Assembly: GCF_041355105.1 (NCBI RefSeq) | Contig: NZ_JBFUPK010000001.1 | Coordinates: 1,984,001 to 2,048,000, forward strand | Direction of reading: 5' to 3' | Length of the DNA: 64,000 nt | Source: Terriglobus sp. RCC_193 | GTDB lineage: Bacteria; Acidobacteriota; Terriglobia; Terriglobales; Acidobacteriaceae | Shown: piece after piece, positions 18,228-25,588 of the stretch | Layout: each line of letters starts with the position of its first letter | Position numbering within the stretch: the first letter of the stretch is position 1 | Notes under the pieces: model-generated | The model's input: only the letters and a program-made list of their open reading frames with translations | Databases searched by the model: none | What the model was told of the DNA's origin: nothing | Made by a program: the position numbers and the translations under genes

Positions 18228-19120
18228 GCGATCACAACATTTTCGAGCTTCAACTGGCTCTGCCTAATTCCGCACTGGCTATCAAGGAGAAGACCCTCCT
18301 GGGGTTCGAAGAGCGATACACCAAAGTGCGAGACCGTATTCGCTTGCTGCTTAGTGAGTCGGAGATCGCGTCTTGGAATAAGAAGTTTCATGCGGGAGAT
18401 CTCCAGCTCGCTAACCTGATCAAAGAGCAATACCCGTTGGTCATTTTCTACGGCGACGTTGGCACGGGGAAAACCGAGACTGCGGAATGCATCGCAAATC
18501 GGATCGTTACTGAGGCTAAGACTGAAGATTCAGTGCTTTTCAAGTTGAGCAACAGCGTACGCGGAACCGGCAAAGTCGGCGAGATGAGCTCCCTGATTGC
18601 TGAAGCCTTTCAGAAGATCACTGCGTCGGCAGGAAAAACGCGCAGAGCTGTATTGATCATTGATGAAGGCGACTCCCTTGGTGCGGCTCGCTCTCAAGAA
18701 CACAGCCATCACGAAGACAAAGTCGCGGTCAACACACTAATCCAAAGCATCGACGGGTTGCGTAGACACGGAGGGCGTATTGTCACGATCCTTTGCACAA
18801 ATCGGTTAAGCACGTTAGACCCGGCGCTTTATAGGCGTGCAGCGCTGGTGGAAGAGTTTACGAGGCCTGACGCCCATAAGAGGAAGGCCCTCCTCAAGAT
18901 GGATTTGAAGGGCCTCAAGATGACCGATAGTCAACTTGAGGAATTGGTTCAGTTGACGGGAGCTCATGGGAAACATCCCGGCTTTACTTATTCAGACATT
19001 CGCACTCGTTTATATCCGGAAGCACTCTCCCGGGCATTTCCCGATCGTGAGCTGCAGTTTGCAGATCTTCAAAAAGCAGCACAAGATGTGCCAGCCTCTC
19101 CAGTACTGGAGGACAAATGA
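18224..19120 (+). CDS. cap6: TRIP13/Pch2-like AAA+ ATPase of CBASS (Cap6-like)
   Basis: A 298-aa AAA+ ATPase. Walker A is GDVGTGKT at 77-84, Walker B IIDEGDS at 145-151 with Glu148, sensor 1 TILCTNR, and the arginine pair in ALYRRA. Type III CBASS uses such TRIP13-like remodelers to open HORMA-peptide complexes and switch off the CD-NTase, preventing needless suicide. The N-terminal ~60 residues would hold the substrate-binding part. It overlaps the HORMA gene by ATGA and the effector gene by 4 bases, so all four are made together. Confidence 0.9.
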   Translation: MSDHNIFELQLALPNSALAIKEKTLLGFEERYTKVRDRIRLLLSESEIASWNKKFHAGDLQLANLIKEQYPLVIFYGDVGTGKTETAECIANRIVTEAKTEDSVLFKLSNSVRGTGKVGEMSSLIAEAFQKITASAGKTRRAVLIIDEGDSLGAARSQEHSHHEDKVAVNTLIQSIDGLRRHGGRIVTILCTNRLSTLDPALYRRAALVEEFTRPDAHKRKALLKMDLKGLKMTDSQLEELVQLTGAHGKHPGFTYSDIRTRLYPEALSRAFPDRELQFADLQKAAQDVPASPVLEDK

Positions 19121-20283
19121 TGTCCATCTCTAACTTGGCAGGGCGCCGCATTCAAATTGCCGGCAGTATCGCCACGAACTCTCAAGTGGCTTCAACTACC
19201 GAAGTTGAGCTTGCAAGAGACTTCGTCGCCGCACTTGTGCCGCAACTGATTGCCTTGGGCGCAACGTTCGTTGTCCCCGTTGACGCTGAAAAGCTACGTC
19301 CCTGTGATGGCAAGCCGATCTGCTTTGACTGGCTGGTATGGCAAACCTTGAGCGATAACCTCCCGAAGCGTCCCAGTGGGGCTGCGAGTCCGCTCGCAAT
19401 CGCGATCCTTCATCACAAGACAGAACAGCAAATACCTGCCGAATTCGCAAGTCTCTGGGACGAGATGAGAGATTCCGATGCCATCGCGATAGAGAACGTC
19501 TCACACTGGAATATGAACAGTAAGAGAATGGAAGTTCAGGCCCGTCATGGCGACATCTTGATAACTCTGGGTGGGTCCGAGGGTGTTCTCTTCCTAGCAA
19601 ATCTGTATCACGAAGCGGGAAAACCGGTTATTCCCCTGAACTTCGAGCTTTCGGAACCGAAAGAAGGATCGCTGCGCCTCTTTAACATGGCCCTTGCAAG
19701 TCCTCAGTCCGGGCGCTTTTTCGGCGTGACCGATTCTAGCCCTCACACCTGGATCAATCGCATCAACTGGTCCAAATCGAAAACGGCGAGCCAGCGTGCA
19801 TCTACGATGCTGGACCTGCTTCGAGCGCTCGAACCTCCGCACGCTTTCGCCGTGCGCTTGCTAAATCCGAGTCATCCGGATTTTTCCGATGTGGAGAGCT
19901 TCTTCACCGAAGTTGCGCAACCGGTGATGGAAGGGGAGTTTGGATACAAATTGTTAGTGGTTGATGGAGCTCAACCGTTCGATCGTGCGCGGATGGATCA
20001 GGAGATTTTCGACAAGCTCCATCGCAGTTCCATGATTCTCGCAGACATCACCGGAGCTCGTCCCAACTGCTTCATCGAACTTGGTTATGCGCTCGGCCGT
20101 TGCCTGCCGACTATGCTGACGGTCAAGGAGGGGGCAACTCATCCGTTCGACATCGTCTCACTAGCTGGTTTGCACTGGAAGACAACAGGTACTGTTGAAG
20201 AACGAAAGGACGCATTCCGCGTTCATTGGAAGGCAATCAAAGACCGGCCTCCTCTGGTTTCCGCGGACCCGTTGGTGTGGTGA
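19117..20283 (+). CDS. Putative CBASS effector: SLOG-like domain plus NDT/TIR-like domain
   Basis: A 388-aa protein in the effector slot after cap6. Residues ~8-200 resemble a SLOG (SMF/DprA-LOG) Rossmann domain: RRIQIAGSIATNS, then DILITLGGSEGVLFLANLY (GGxxG at 152-156) followed by GKPVIPL. Residues ~243-365 resemble nucleoside deoxyribosyltransferase/TIR-like folds: SSMILADITG and NCFIELGYALGR, with Glu321 where these families have a catalytic Glu. SLOG domains bind cyclic nucleotide signals in other defence proteins (for example ThsA). The inference is that SLOG senses the CD-NTase product and the second domain cleaves a nucleotide such as NAD+. Start is ATG 19117 or 19120. No membrane segment. 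Confidence 0.75.
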   Translation: MMSISNLAGRRIQIAGSIATNSQVASTTEVELARDFVAALVPQLIALGATFVVPVDAEKLRPCDGKPICFDWLVWQTLSDNLPKRPSGAASPLAIAILHHKTEQQIPAEFASLWDEMRDSDAIAIENVSHWNMNSKRMEVQARHGDILITLGGSEGVLFLANLYHEAGKPVIPLNFELSEPKEGSLRLFNMALASPQSGRFFGVTDSSPHTWINRINWSKSKTASQRASTMLDLLRALEPPHAFAVRLLNPSHPDFSDVESFFTEVAQPVMEGEFGYKLLVVDGAQPFDRARMDQEIFDKLHRSSMILADITGARPNCFIELGYALGRCLPTMLTVKEGATHPFDIVSLAGLHWKTTGTVEERKDAFRVHWKAIKDRPPLVSADPLVW

Positions 20284-20816
20284 TGAAGAAAGAACATTTC
20301 ATTTCGGTTGACATTGAAGCTGCTGGCCCGATCCCCGGCGAGTTCAGCATGCTGTCACTTGGTGCGTGCTCTCTTCAAGACGTCGAGAGCGGTTTGCTTC
20401 TTGAGTTCAAGCCCATAAACCAAAACGCTGATCCCGACGCCATGAAAGTTACAGGCAATACGTTGGATGATCTCGCTAGGCGTGGTCTTGATCCTCATGA
20501 AGCTATGAACGCATTTCGGAATTGGATTGAAGAGACTATCGAGCAGGATGAAACTCCTATATTCGTGGGGTTCAACGCGCCGTTCGATTGGTCATTCGTC
20601 AACTACTACTTCCATCGTTTTTCGCATGACAATCCCTTTGGCTTTGCAGGCCTCGATATCAAGTCCTTCTACATGGGTAAATTTGGGTCCACATGGTCTG
20701 AAACGAAATCTAGCAAAATCGCCTCAACGCTGAACATCTCGGAGGCGGGAGATCACAATCCGTTACACGATGCTCAATATCAAGCGAGGCTCTTTTCGGC
20801 GATGCTCCAACGCTGA
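20283..20816 (+). CDS. DEDDh-family 3'-5' exonuclease in the CBASS operon
   Basis: A 177-aa DnaQ/RNase T-like exonuclease. The four acidic residues and His are visible: Asp10 and Glu12 in SVDIEAAG, Asp102 in NAPFDWSF, and His158 and Asp163 in DHNPLHDAQ. ATG 20283-20285 overlaps the effector stop as TGATG, which decides the start over an upstream in-frame codon. Exonucleases of this kind are known as ancillary genes in HORMA-type CBASS (Cap18, from memory), with an unclear role. Trimming linear oligonucleotide messengers or phage nucleic acid are both possible. Confidence 0.85.
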   Translation: MKKEHFISVDIEAAGPIPGEFSMLSLGACSLQDVESGLLLEFKPINQNADPDAMKVTGNTLDDLARRGLDPHEAMNAFRNWIEETIEQDETPIFVGFNAPFDWSFVNYYFHRFSHDNPFGFAGLDIKSFYMGKFGSTWSETKSSKIASTLNISEAGDHNPLHDAQYQARLFSAMLQR

Positions 20817-20876
20817 GTCGTAGTTAATTCACAGTTTCCGGAAGCAATCTTCGCACTTTCGTGAGTCGGTCGGTTT

Positions 20877-21923
20877 ATGGAAGAAGAGTACAAGCGGAAG
20901 TTAACTTGGTTTGCGAACCAAGTGGTCAAGAAGGATGTCGTATTGCCGTCTCTCAGGCCGCCGAAACCCGACGATAAGTTTTCCGTTCTCATTGACTCGA
21001 TCGATCATCTGTTGACCGAAAGTTTTCGGCAAGAGACACTTGTCTTGCCCGAGCTTTCGGCCTTCAATAACAAATCGATAGGGGTATTCACCGATTACTC
21101 TGGCGAAGGCTCAGGCCGATACAACGTCTATTCGATTTTGATTTGTGGAATGAACATGGCCTCGGGTTTCCACGACCGAGTTGCCAAAGTCAGAACAGAC
21201 TTCCACTTGGGCGATAAGGAGATAGCGTACAAAGATCTGAACATGGGCCAGATCAGACGTTCGATGCCCGGTTTTTTAGAGGCTGCGGACCATCTTCCGG
21301 GGTTGCTGTATACAGTTGCAGTCGAGAAAGGAATCAAGAGCGTCTTCGGGCGAGAGCCTGACACAACCCGCAAGATCGCCGGCATTCTTGAGTCGATAGG
21401 GCTGGGGACACGACCGCCAAAAACTGCGGAAAAGATGATGCGCGTAGCGCACCTCGTCGCGTACTTCATTGCTCTGCTCGGGCATGGCGGACAGAACGTA
21501 TTTTGGATGACCGATCATGACGAAATTGGGCCTTCACTGGAGCAACATCAACTGCTGATGGAGTTGTGCTTCGGGCGCGTATTGCCGTTTTACCTGAAGC
21601 CCGAGACGAAGTTCGGCGTTATGGGTGGGGCAATTCCGTTCACTGAACGAAGTGTCGAAATGAATGATCGCCTGAGTCTGCCAGATCTCGTAGCCGGGGT
21701 ACTTGGGGACTATCTAACAAAACGAGACATTCTCAAACCGGAAGACATTCTCGTCAAAGATGCAGTTGGTGACATTCTTCTGTGGCTCACGCGAGATGGC
21801 ATAGCGCTCAAAAAGATTTGCACCTTCCTGCGTCCGGGAGCGAACGGTGAAATAGAACGTGGCACTGTGACATTCGCTCCTACGAACCCTCAGGACGCTG
21901 TCTTCATTCCTCTGTTCATTTAG
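20877..21923 (+). CDS. DUF3800-like protein (RNase H-type fold), last gene of the CBASS run
   Basis: A 348-aa protein with a pattern like DUF3800: a first strand GVFTDYSGEGSG (Asp73), KEIAYKDLN, a second acidic site WMTDHDEI (Asp213, Asp215), and a C-terminal SLPDLVAGVLGDYL (Asp270). That spacing of acidic residues suggests an RNase H-fold nuclease or derivative. The first ~65 residues are an unrecognised extension. It lies 60 bases after the exonuclease gene with no clear ribosome site, and is followed by a hairpin, so it may be the end of the CBASS transcript or an independent passenger. Family placement is tentative. Confidence 0.6.
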   Translation: MEEEYKRKLTWFANQVVKKDVVLPSLRPPKPDDKFSVLIDSIDHLLTESFRQETLVLPELSAFNNKSIGVFTDYSGEGSGRYNVYSILICGMNMASGFHDRVAKVRTDFHLGDKEIAYKDLNMGQIRRSMPGFLEAADHLPGLLYTVAVEKGIKSVFGREPDTTRKIAGILESIGLGTRPPKTAEKMMRVAHLVAYFIALLGHGGQNVFWMTDHDEIGPSLEQHQLLMELCFGRVLPFYLKPETKFGVMGGAIPFTERSVEMNDRLSLPDLVAGVLGDYLTKRDILKPEDILVKDAVGDILLWLTRDGIALKKICTFLRPGANGEIERGTVTFAPTNPQDAVFIPLFI

Positions 21924-21935
21924 GAGCTTGTCGAG

Positions 21936-21960
21936 AAGGGAGGCGCAAAGCTCCTCCCTT
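21936..21960 (+). terminator. Hairpin after the CBASS operon
   Basis: AAGGGAGG (21936-21943) pairs with CCTCCCTT (21953-21960) around a 9-base loop, 13 bases after the stop of the DUF3800-like gene. There is no T-run behind it, so termination may be weak or Rho-assisted. It marks the boundary between CBASS and the maintenance block. Confidence 0.45.
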
Positions 21961-22318
21961 GCTGCAGCCGCTCCGCGTCTTCCGCTACCCACCTCAGCAG
22001 GCCTTTCCTGCCCGCAACGCCCACCCTCAAGAATCATGTGCGCTGACGCGCACAAATAAGGAAGCCAAACCTCGCTAAGGGGCTCTGCCCCGATCGCGCG
22101 GCGCAAGGGGTTTCCCCAATCTTCCGCGCCCTGCGGGCTTGTGCAGACCTACGCTTTGCTACGCCCTTTCCGTTCCGCCTTCGGCTCCTCTCCAAGGGTG
22201 GGGAGACCCCTCCCCCTGCACCTTGCTACCCCCGCCTTCGCCAGGTGGCGTTCGGCATGTACATGCCGCGTTTCAACGCGGAAGTGCAAAAGCAAAAGCC
22301 GACCAAGGAGCCAACACC
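21961..22318. other. Gene-free, hairpin-rich region before the ArdC-like gene
   Basis: About 360 bases with no convincing gene. It holds three clear dyads: TGTGCGC-TGAC-GCGCACA at 22037-22054, GGGGC-TCT-GCCCC at 22079-22091 and GGGG-TTT-CCCC at 22107-22117. A pyrimidine-rich stretch follows, with CTCCCCCTGCACC. Such DNA in front of ardC/parB genes of plasmids and ICEs can hold promoters, a transfer origin or an integrated plasmid origin. TGTGCG also occurs repeatedly next to the attachment site at 31.1 kb. No function can be assigned from sequence alone. Confidence 0.4.
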
Positions 22319-23227
22319 ATGAGCAGCCAAGCCACCAACGTAACCGCCATCGACAGCAAGAAACCCACCACAAAGCAGGAGCTAATCGCCGCCAACGTGA
22401 AGCTCTTGATTGAGCAGTTGGAGGCCGGACATTCCGAAGCCCTTACCGACTACCTCACCGCCATGAGCCGTTTTCACAACTATTCCTTTGGGAACGTGCT
22501 GGAGATCGCGCGACAGATGCCCACCGCAACGCGTGTCGCCGGATTCTGGACGTGGAAAAACTTGGGGCGAAGTGTGAAAGCCGGACAGAAAGGCATCCGC
22601 ATTCTTGCCCCCATCGTCGGCGTTCGCCGCAAGAAGGAACCGGAAGCACAAAAAGACATCACCAAGCAGAACGAACGAATGCTTCTCGGCTTTCGTAATG
22701 CCTACGTCTTCGACATCACGCAGACGGACGGCGTGGAACTCCCCGAACTCCATCAGGTGAGCGGTGACCCAGGCGAGAACGTAGAGCGGTTGGCTTCATT
22801 CGTGAAGAACAAGGGAATCCAGCTTGTCTATAACCAGAACATCGCGCCAGCCCTTGGGATGAGCTATGGCGGACGCATTGCCATCCTCCCCGGACAGTCC
22901 AAAGCGGAAGAGTTCTCAACCCTCGTTCATGAGACGGCGCACGAACTCCTCCACAAGGCAGAACGTCGCACCGCAACCACCAAGACCGTTCGAGAAACCG
23001 AAGCCGAAGCCGTCGCCTTTGTTGTCGGCAAAGCGGTTGGCTTAGTGACGGGTACGGCATCGGCGGACTACATCCACCTGTACCACGGCAACGCTTCGCT
23101 CTTGGCCGAGAGTTTGGAAGTCATTCAGCAAACCGCAAGTGTCATCCTTGCGGCCTTGGAGCCGCCCGCGCAAGAGGCTTCCGAGGAAGCAGACGCCGAA
23201 CCAGAGCTTGCGGGGGTGGCGGCATGA
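22319..23227 (+). CDS. ArdC-like antirestriction / ssDNA-binding metallopeptidase domain protein
   Basis: A 302-aa protein. The N-terminal half (YLTAMSRFHNYSFGNVLEIA, GFWTWKNLGRSVKAGQKGI) matches the ArdC N-terminal single-strand DNA-binding domain. The C-terminal half has the zinc motif HETAH at 204-208 followed by a ETEAEAVAF helix (228-236), giving the third ligand. ArdC proteins help conjugative DNA escape host restriction. AAGGAG at 22305-22310 lies 8 bases before ATG 22319, which fixes the start despite an open frame further upstream. It overlaps the next gene by 4 bases. It is a mobile-element gene lying next to a restriction system and CBASS. Confidence 0.85.
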   Translation: MSSQATNVTAIDSKKPTTKQELIAANVKLLIEQLEAGHSEALTDYLTAMSRFHNYSFGNVLEIARQMPTATRVAGFWTWKNLGRSVKAGQKGIRILAPIVGVRRKKEPEAQKDITKQNERMLLGFRNAYVFDITQTDGVELPELHQVSGDPGENVERLASFVKNKGIQLVYNQNIAPALGMSYGGRIAILPGQSKAEEFSTLVHETAHELLHKAERRTATTKTVRETEAEAVAFVVGKAVGLVTGTASADYIHLYHGNASLLAESLEVIQQTASVILAALEPPAQEASEEADAEPELAGVAA

Positions 23228-23637
23228 AAACCATACTTGCCATTCTCAAAAAGGCCGGGGGATGGAGGCCAAGCCTCTATGTCAAGATCGAGAATCCGCC
23301 CTATCTTTCGCTTGTGATCGAAGCGACGGATGAATCCGGGCCGTTGGGACTTCCTGCCATCTCTGTTTGCCACTACGGGGAACAGAACGGCGATGCCATG
23401 CGCGACCCAGAGATGTGTTTCGAGCTTGGCTACGCTGGGGGCGCACACCTGATTCCGTACTACTGGCGGAACGATTACGTTGCCGTCGAGCAGGTTTCAC
23501 GTGCCATCATCCGCGACCACTACGTCGCGCTAACAGCCTTGCAGAAGCAGCACGAGAAGTTCGCCGAGACGTGGGATAACAACCTGCGCTTGCAGCAGTA
23601 CGAAGAGGCCTTCACGGACAAGTGCATTCTCGGCTAG
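23224..23637 (+). CDS. Small DUF6908-like protein of mobile elements
   Basis: A 137-aa soluble protein, overlapping the ardC-like stop by ATGA. The sequence (GGWRPSLYVKIENPPYLSLV, ISVCHYGEQNGDAMRDPEM, IPYYWRNDYVAVEQ) resembles the short proteins, DUF6908 as I remember, found beside ArdC and ParB genes on plasmids and ICEs. There are no catalytic motifs, signal peptide or membrane segments. Its constant company suggests a role in element upkeep, but none is known. Confidence 0.6.
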   Translation: MKTILAILKKAGGWRPSLYVKIENPPYLSLVIEATDESGPLGLPAISVCHYGEQNGDAMRDPEMCFELGYAGGAHLIPYYWRNDYVAVEQVSRAIIRDHYVALTALQKQHEKFAETWDNNLRLQQYEEAFTDKCILG

Positions 23638-23716
23638 TCCGCTCCGTTGGAGCGGAACAATGCTCGACGTGTGCCGCTCTGTAACCGCCACTCTCAACAG
23701 CCCAAAGGAGGGCATC

Positions 23717-25391
23717 ATGCAAGACAGCAGCCCATTTCAATACATCGCTATCGACCAGCTTTTTGAGTCCAAGACCAACCCCCGTCAGACCTTCGACCAA
23801 GCCAAGCTAGACGAGCTTGCGAACTCCATCCGGCATCATGGCCTGATTCAGCCTGTCGTTGTGAGGCCAAAGGATAACGGTTTCGAGATCGTCGCCGGAG
23901 CGCGTCGGTTCCGCGCCTCGCAACTGGCAGAGGAGTTTTCCATTCCTGCGCACATCAAGGAACTGAACGATGCCGAGGCCATCGAATGGCAGCTTGTTGA
24001 GAACTCGCAGCGTGTGGACGTTCATCCATATGAGGAGGCGCAGGGTTTCCAACGCTTACTCGACGTTCCCGGCTACGACGTGGCGGCATTGGTCGAGAAG
24101 TCAGGCAAGAGCACCAGCCACATCTACGCTCGACTCAGCCTTACAACTCATCCCGACCGTGGCCGAGGCGTTCGTGCAGGAGCGCATTACGGCCAGCCAT
24201 GCCAACCTCATCGCCCGCCTACCGCAACAGCACCAAGCCGATGCGTTTGAGAATTGCTGGCGGAAGGATTGGCAGGACAAGGAAGCGCACCTGCTTCCGG
24301 CTAAGCACCTAAGCGCGTGGATTCAGGCCAATCTCTACCTGAATCTTGCCGAAGCGCCGTTCGATCGGGAGGACACCGCCCTCAAACCCGAGGCGGGAGC
24401 TTGCACCAACTGTCCGCGTCGCAGCGGCTACAACACGAGCTTGTTTGACGACGTGCAAGGCGACCAATGCCTAGACTCGGCTTGCTACCAAGCCAAGATC
24501 GAAGCGCACATTGACCGCGAACTTGCCGCGCGGCCAGAGCTCGTACAAATCCAAACAGCGTGGCGCCCCGCCACCGAAGAGCGTCCCGGCGTTCTCAACA
24601 GGAACCAGTACCGTGAACTTGCGGAGCCGGACAATCCCGATGCCGAGCCGCCTTGCCCAAGTGCGAAGGCTGCAATCATCGTCTTCGGTAAGCACGTTGG
24701 CCGAACTGTCACGGTCTGCTTGGAACCAAAGTGTTCCGTCCATACCAACCACGCCCAACATGAGGCAGAGGAGGCAGTCGAACCGCCGCCCGTAATGCCC
24801 GAACCCGCAGACGAAGAGACAGAGGAGCAAGCCGCACAACGTGAGGCCGAGCACGAGCAGCGGTTGGCCGAGTACCAGGCCGAACAGCAGCGGAAAGACG
24901 ATGAACGCAAGGCCGAGTTTGAGCGGCAGCAGAAAGAGTACGAGGCAGAGCAAACCCGACGCGAGAAACAGCGCAAGGCGCGTGTCTCCACCTTCGAGCG
25001 CGTCATCGAACAGGCTCCGGCGTCCTTCAATCCAGAACAGATGCGTGTCTTCCTTCGCTTGCTCGTCAACATCAACGCCTACGACTTCCTTGAGGAACCA
25101 GCCGCATACTTCAGCACCGACGAGAACGAACAGCGTTCCGATGATGAGGTTGTGTTGGCCGGTCTCAGCAACACCGCAGATGAAAAGCTAACCGGCTTCG
25201 CCCTGCGCCTCGTCCTCGCTGATCACATCGGCATCCCGCAAGACAATCAACCCGACTTGCTGGCCGAAGCAGAAAACGTCTTCGCCCCGAAGAAACCCAA
25301 AGTCGTGAAGCCGAAGGATGACAGGAAAGCCAAACACACAGCCGCAAAAGCTACGACGAAGAAAACGGCAACGATCAAAAAAGCCGCTTAG
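23717..25391 (+). pseudogene. ParB/RepB/Spo0J-family partition protein, interrupted by one frameshift
   Basis: Frame one starts at ATG 23717 (AAGGAGG at 23705-23711) and encodes the ParB nuclease-like box (NPRQTF, LANSIRHHGLIQPVVVRP, IVAGARRFRASQ) up to HIYARLSL at about 24142. The sense continues in the next frame with QLIPTVAEAFVQERITASH from about 24144 to the stop at 25391. The join needs one base skipped (or two bases lost) at 24138-24144. The remaining protein has a Cys cluster (CTNCPRR, CLDSACY), an EQ/R-rich coiled coil at about 24800-25000, and a Lys/Ala-rich tail. A restored protein would be about 558 aa. Everything else is intact, so it is a recent lesion or a sequencing error. Confidence 0.8.
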
Positions 25392-25407
25392 TTCGATTGC
25401 GTCATTC

Positions 25408-25432
25408 AGCCCCGGCTCGTCCGGGGCTTTTC
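25408..25432 (+). terminator. Rho-independent terminator after the parB-like gene
   Basis: AGCCCCGG (25408-25415), loop CTCGT, CCGGGGCT (25421-25428), then TTTCT. A strong 8-bp GC stem with a T-rich tail, 17 bases after the parB-like stop. Confidence 0.85.
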
Positions 25433-25588
25433 TCTTACATCTCCAAAAAGCGGCAGGGAGAACCCGCTTCGGTTTCTCCCTGCACCCTCATCCCGCTTTG
25501 GCTCCGGCCTCCGCTCGCCGGCTGCGCGGCAGGAGTCTAGTTCCTCCTCCTGCACCTGCCCCTTCGTATTCGAGAGAGTCTCCCAGCT
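25433..25588. other. Pyrimidine-rich spacer ending the maintenance block
   Basis: About 150 bases without a gene. It contains TCTCCCTGCACC and CCTCCTGCACC, echoing CTCCCCCTGCACC at about 22210 on the other side of the ardC-parB block. These degenerate copies on both flanks suggest the block travelled as one unit. No other signal is seen. Confidence 0.3.

Noticed and set aside
24136-24146. Programmed -1 frameshift in the ParB-like gene
   Set aside because: The change needed is +1 (or -2), there is no slippery heptamer and no clear downstream pseudoknot; a plain indel or read error is simpler.
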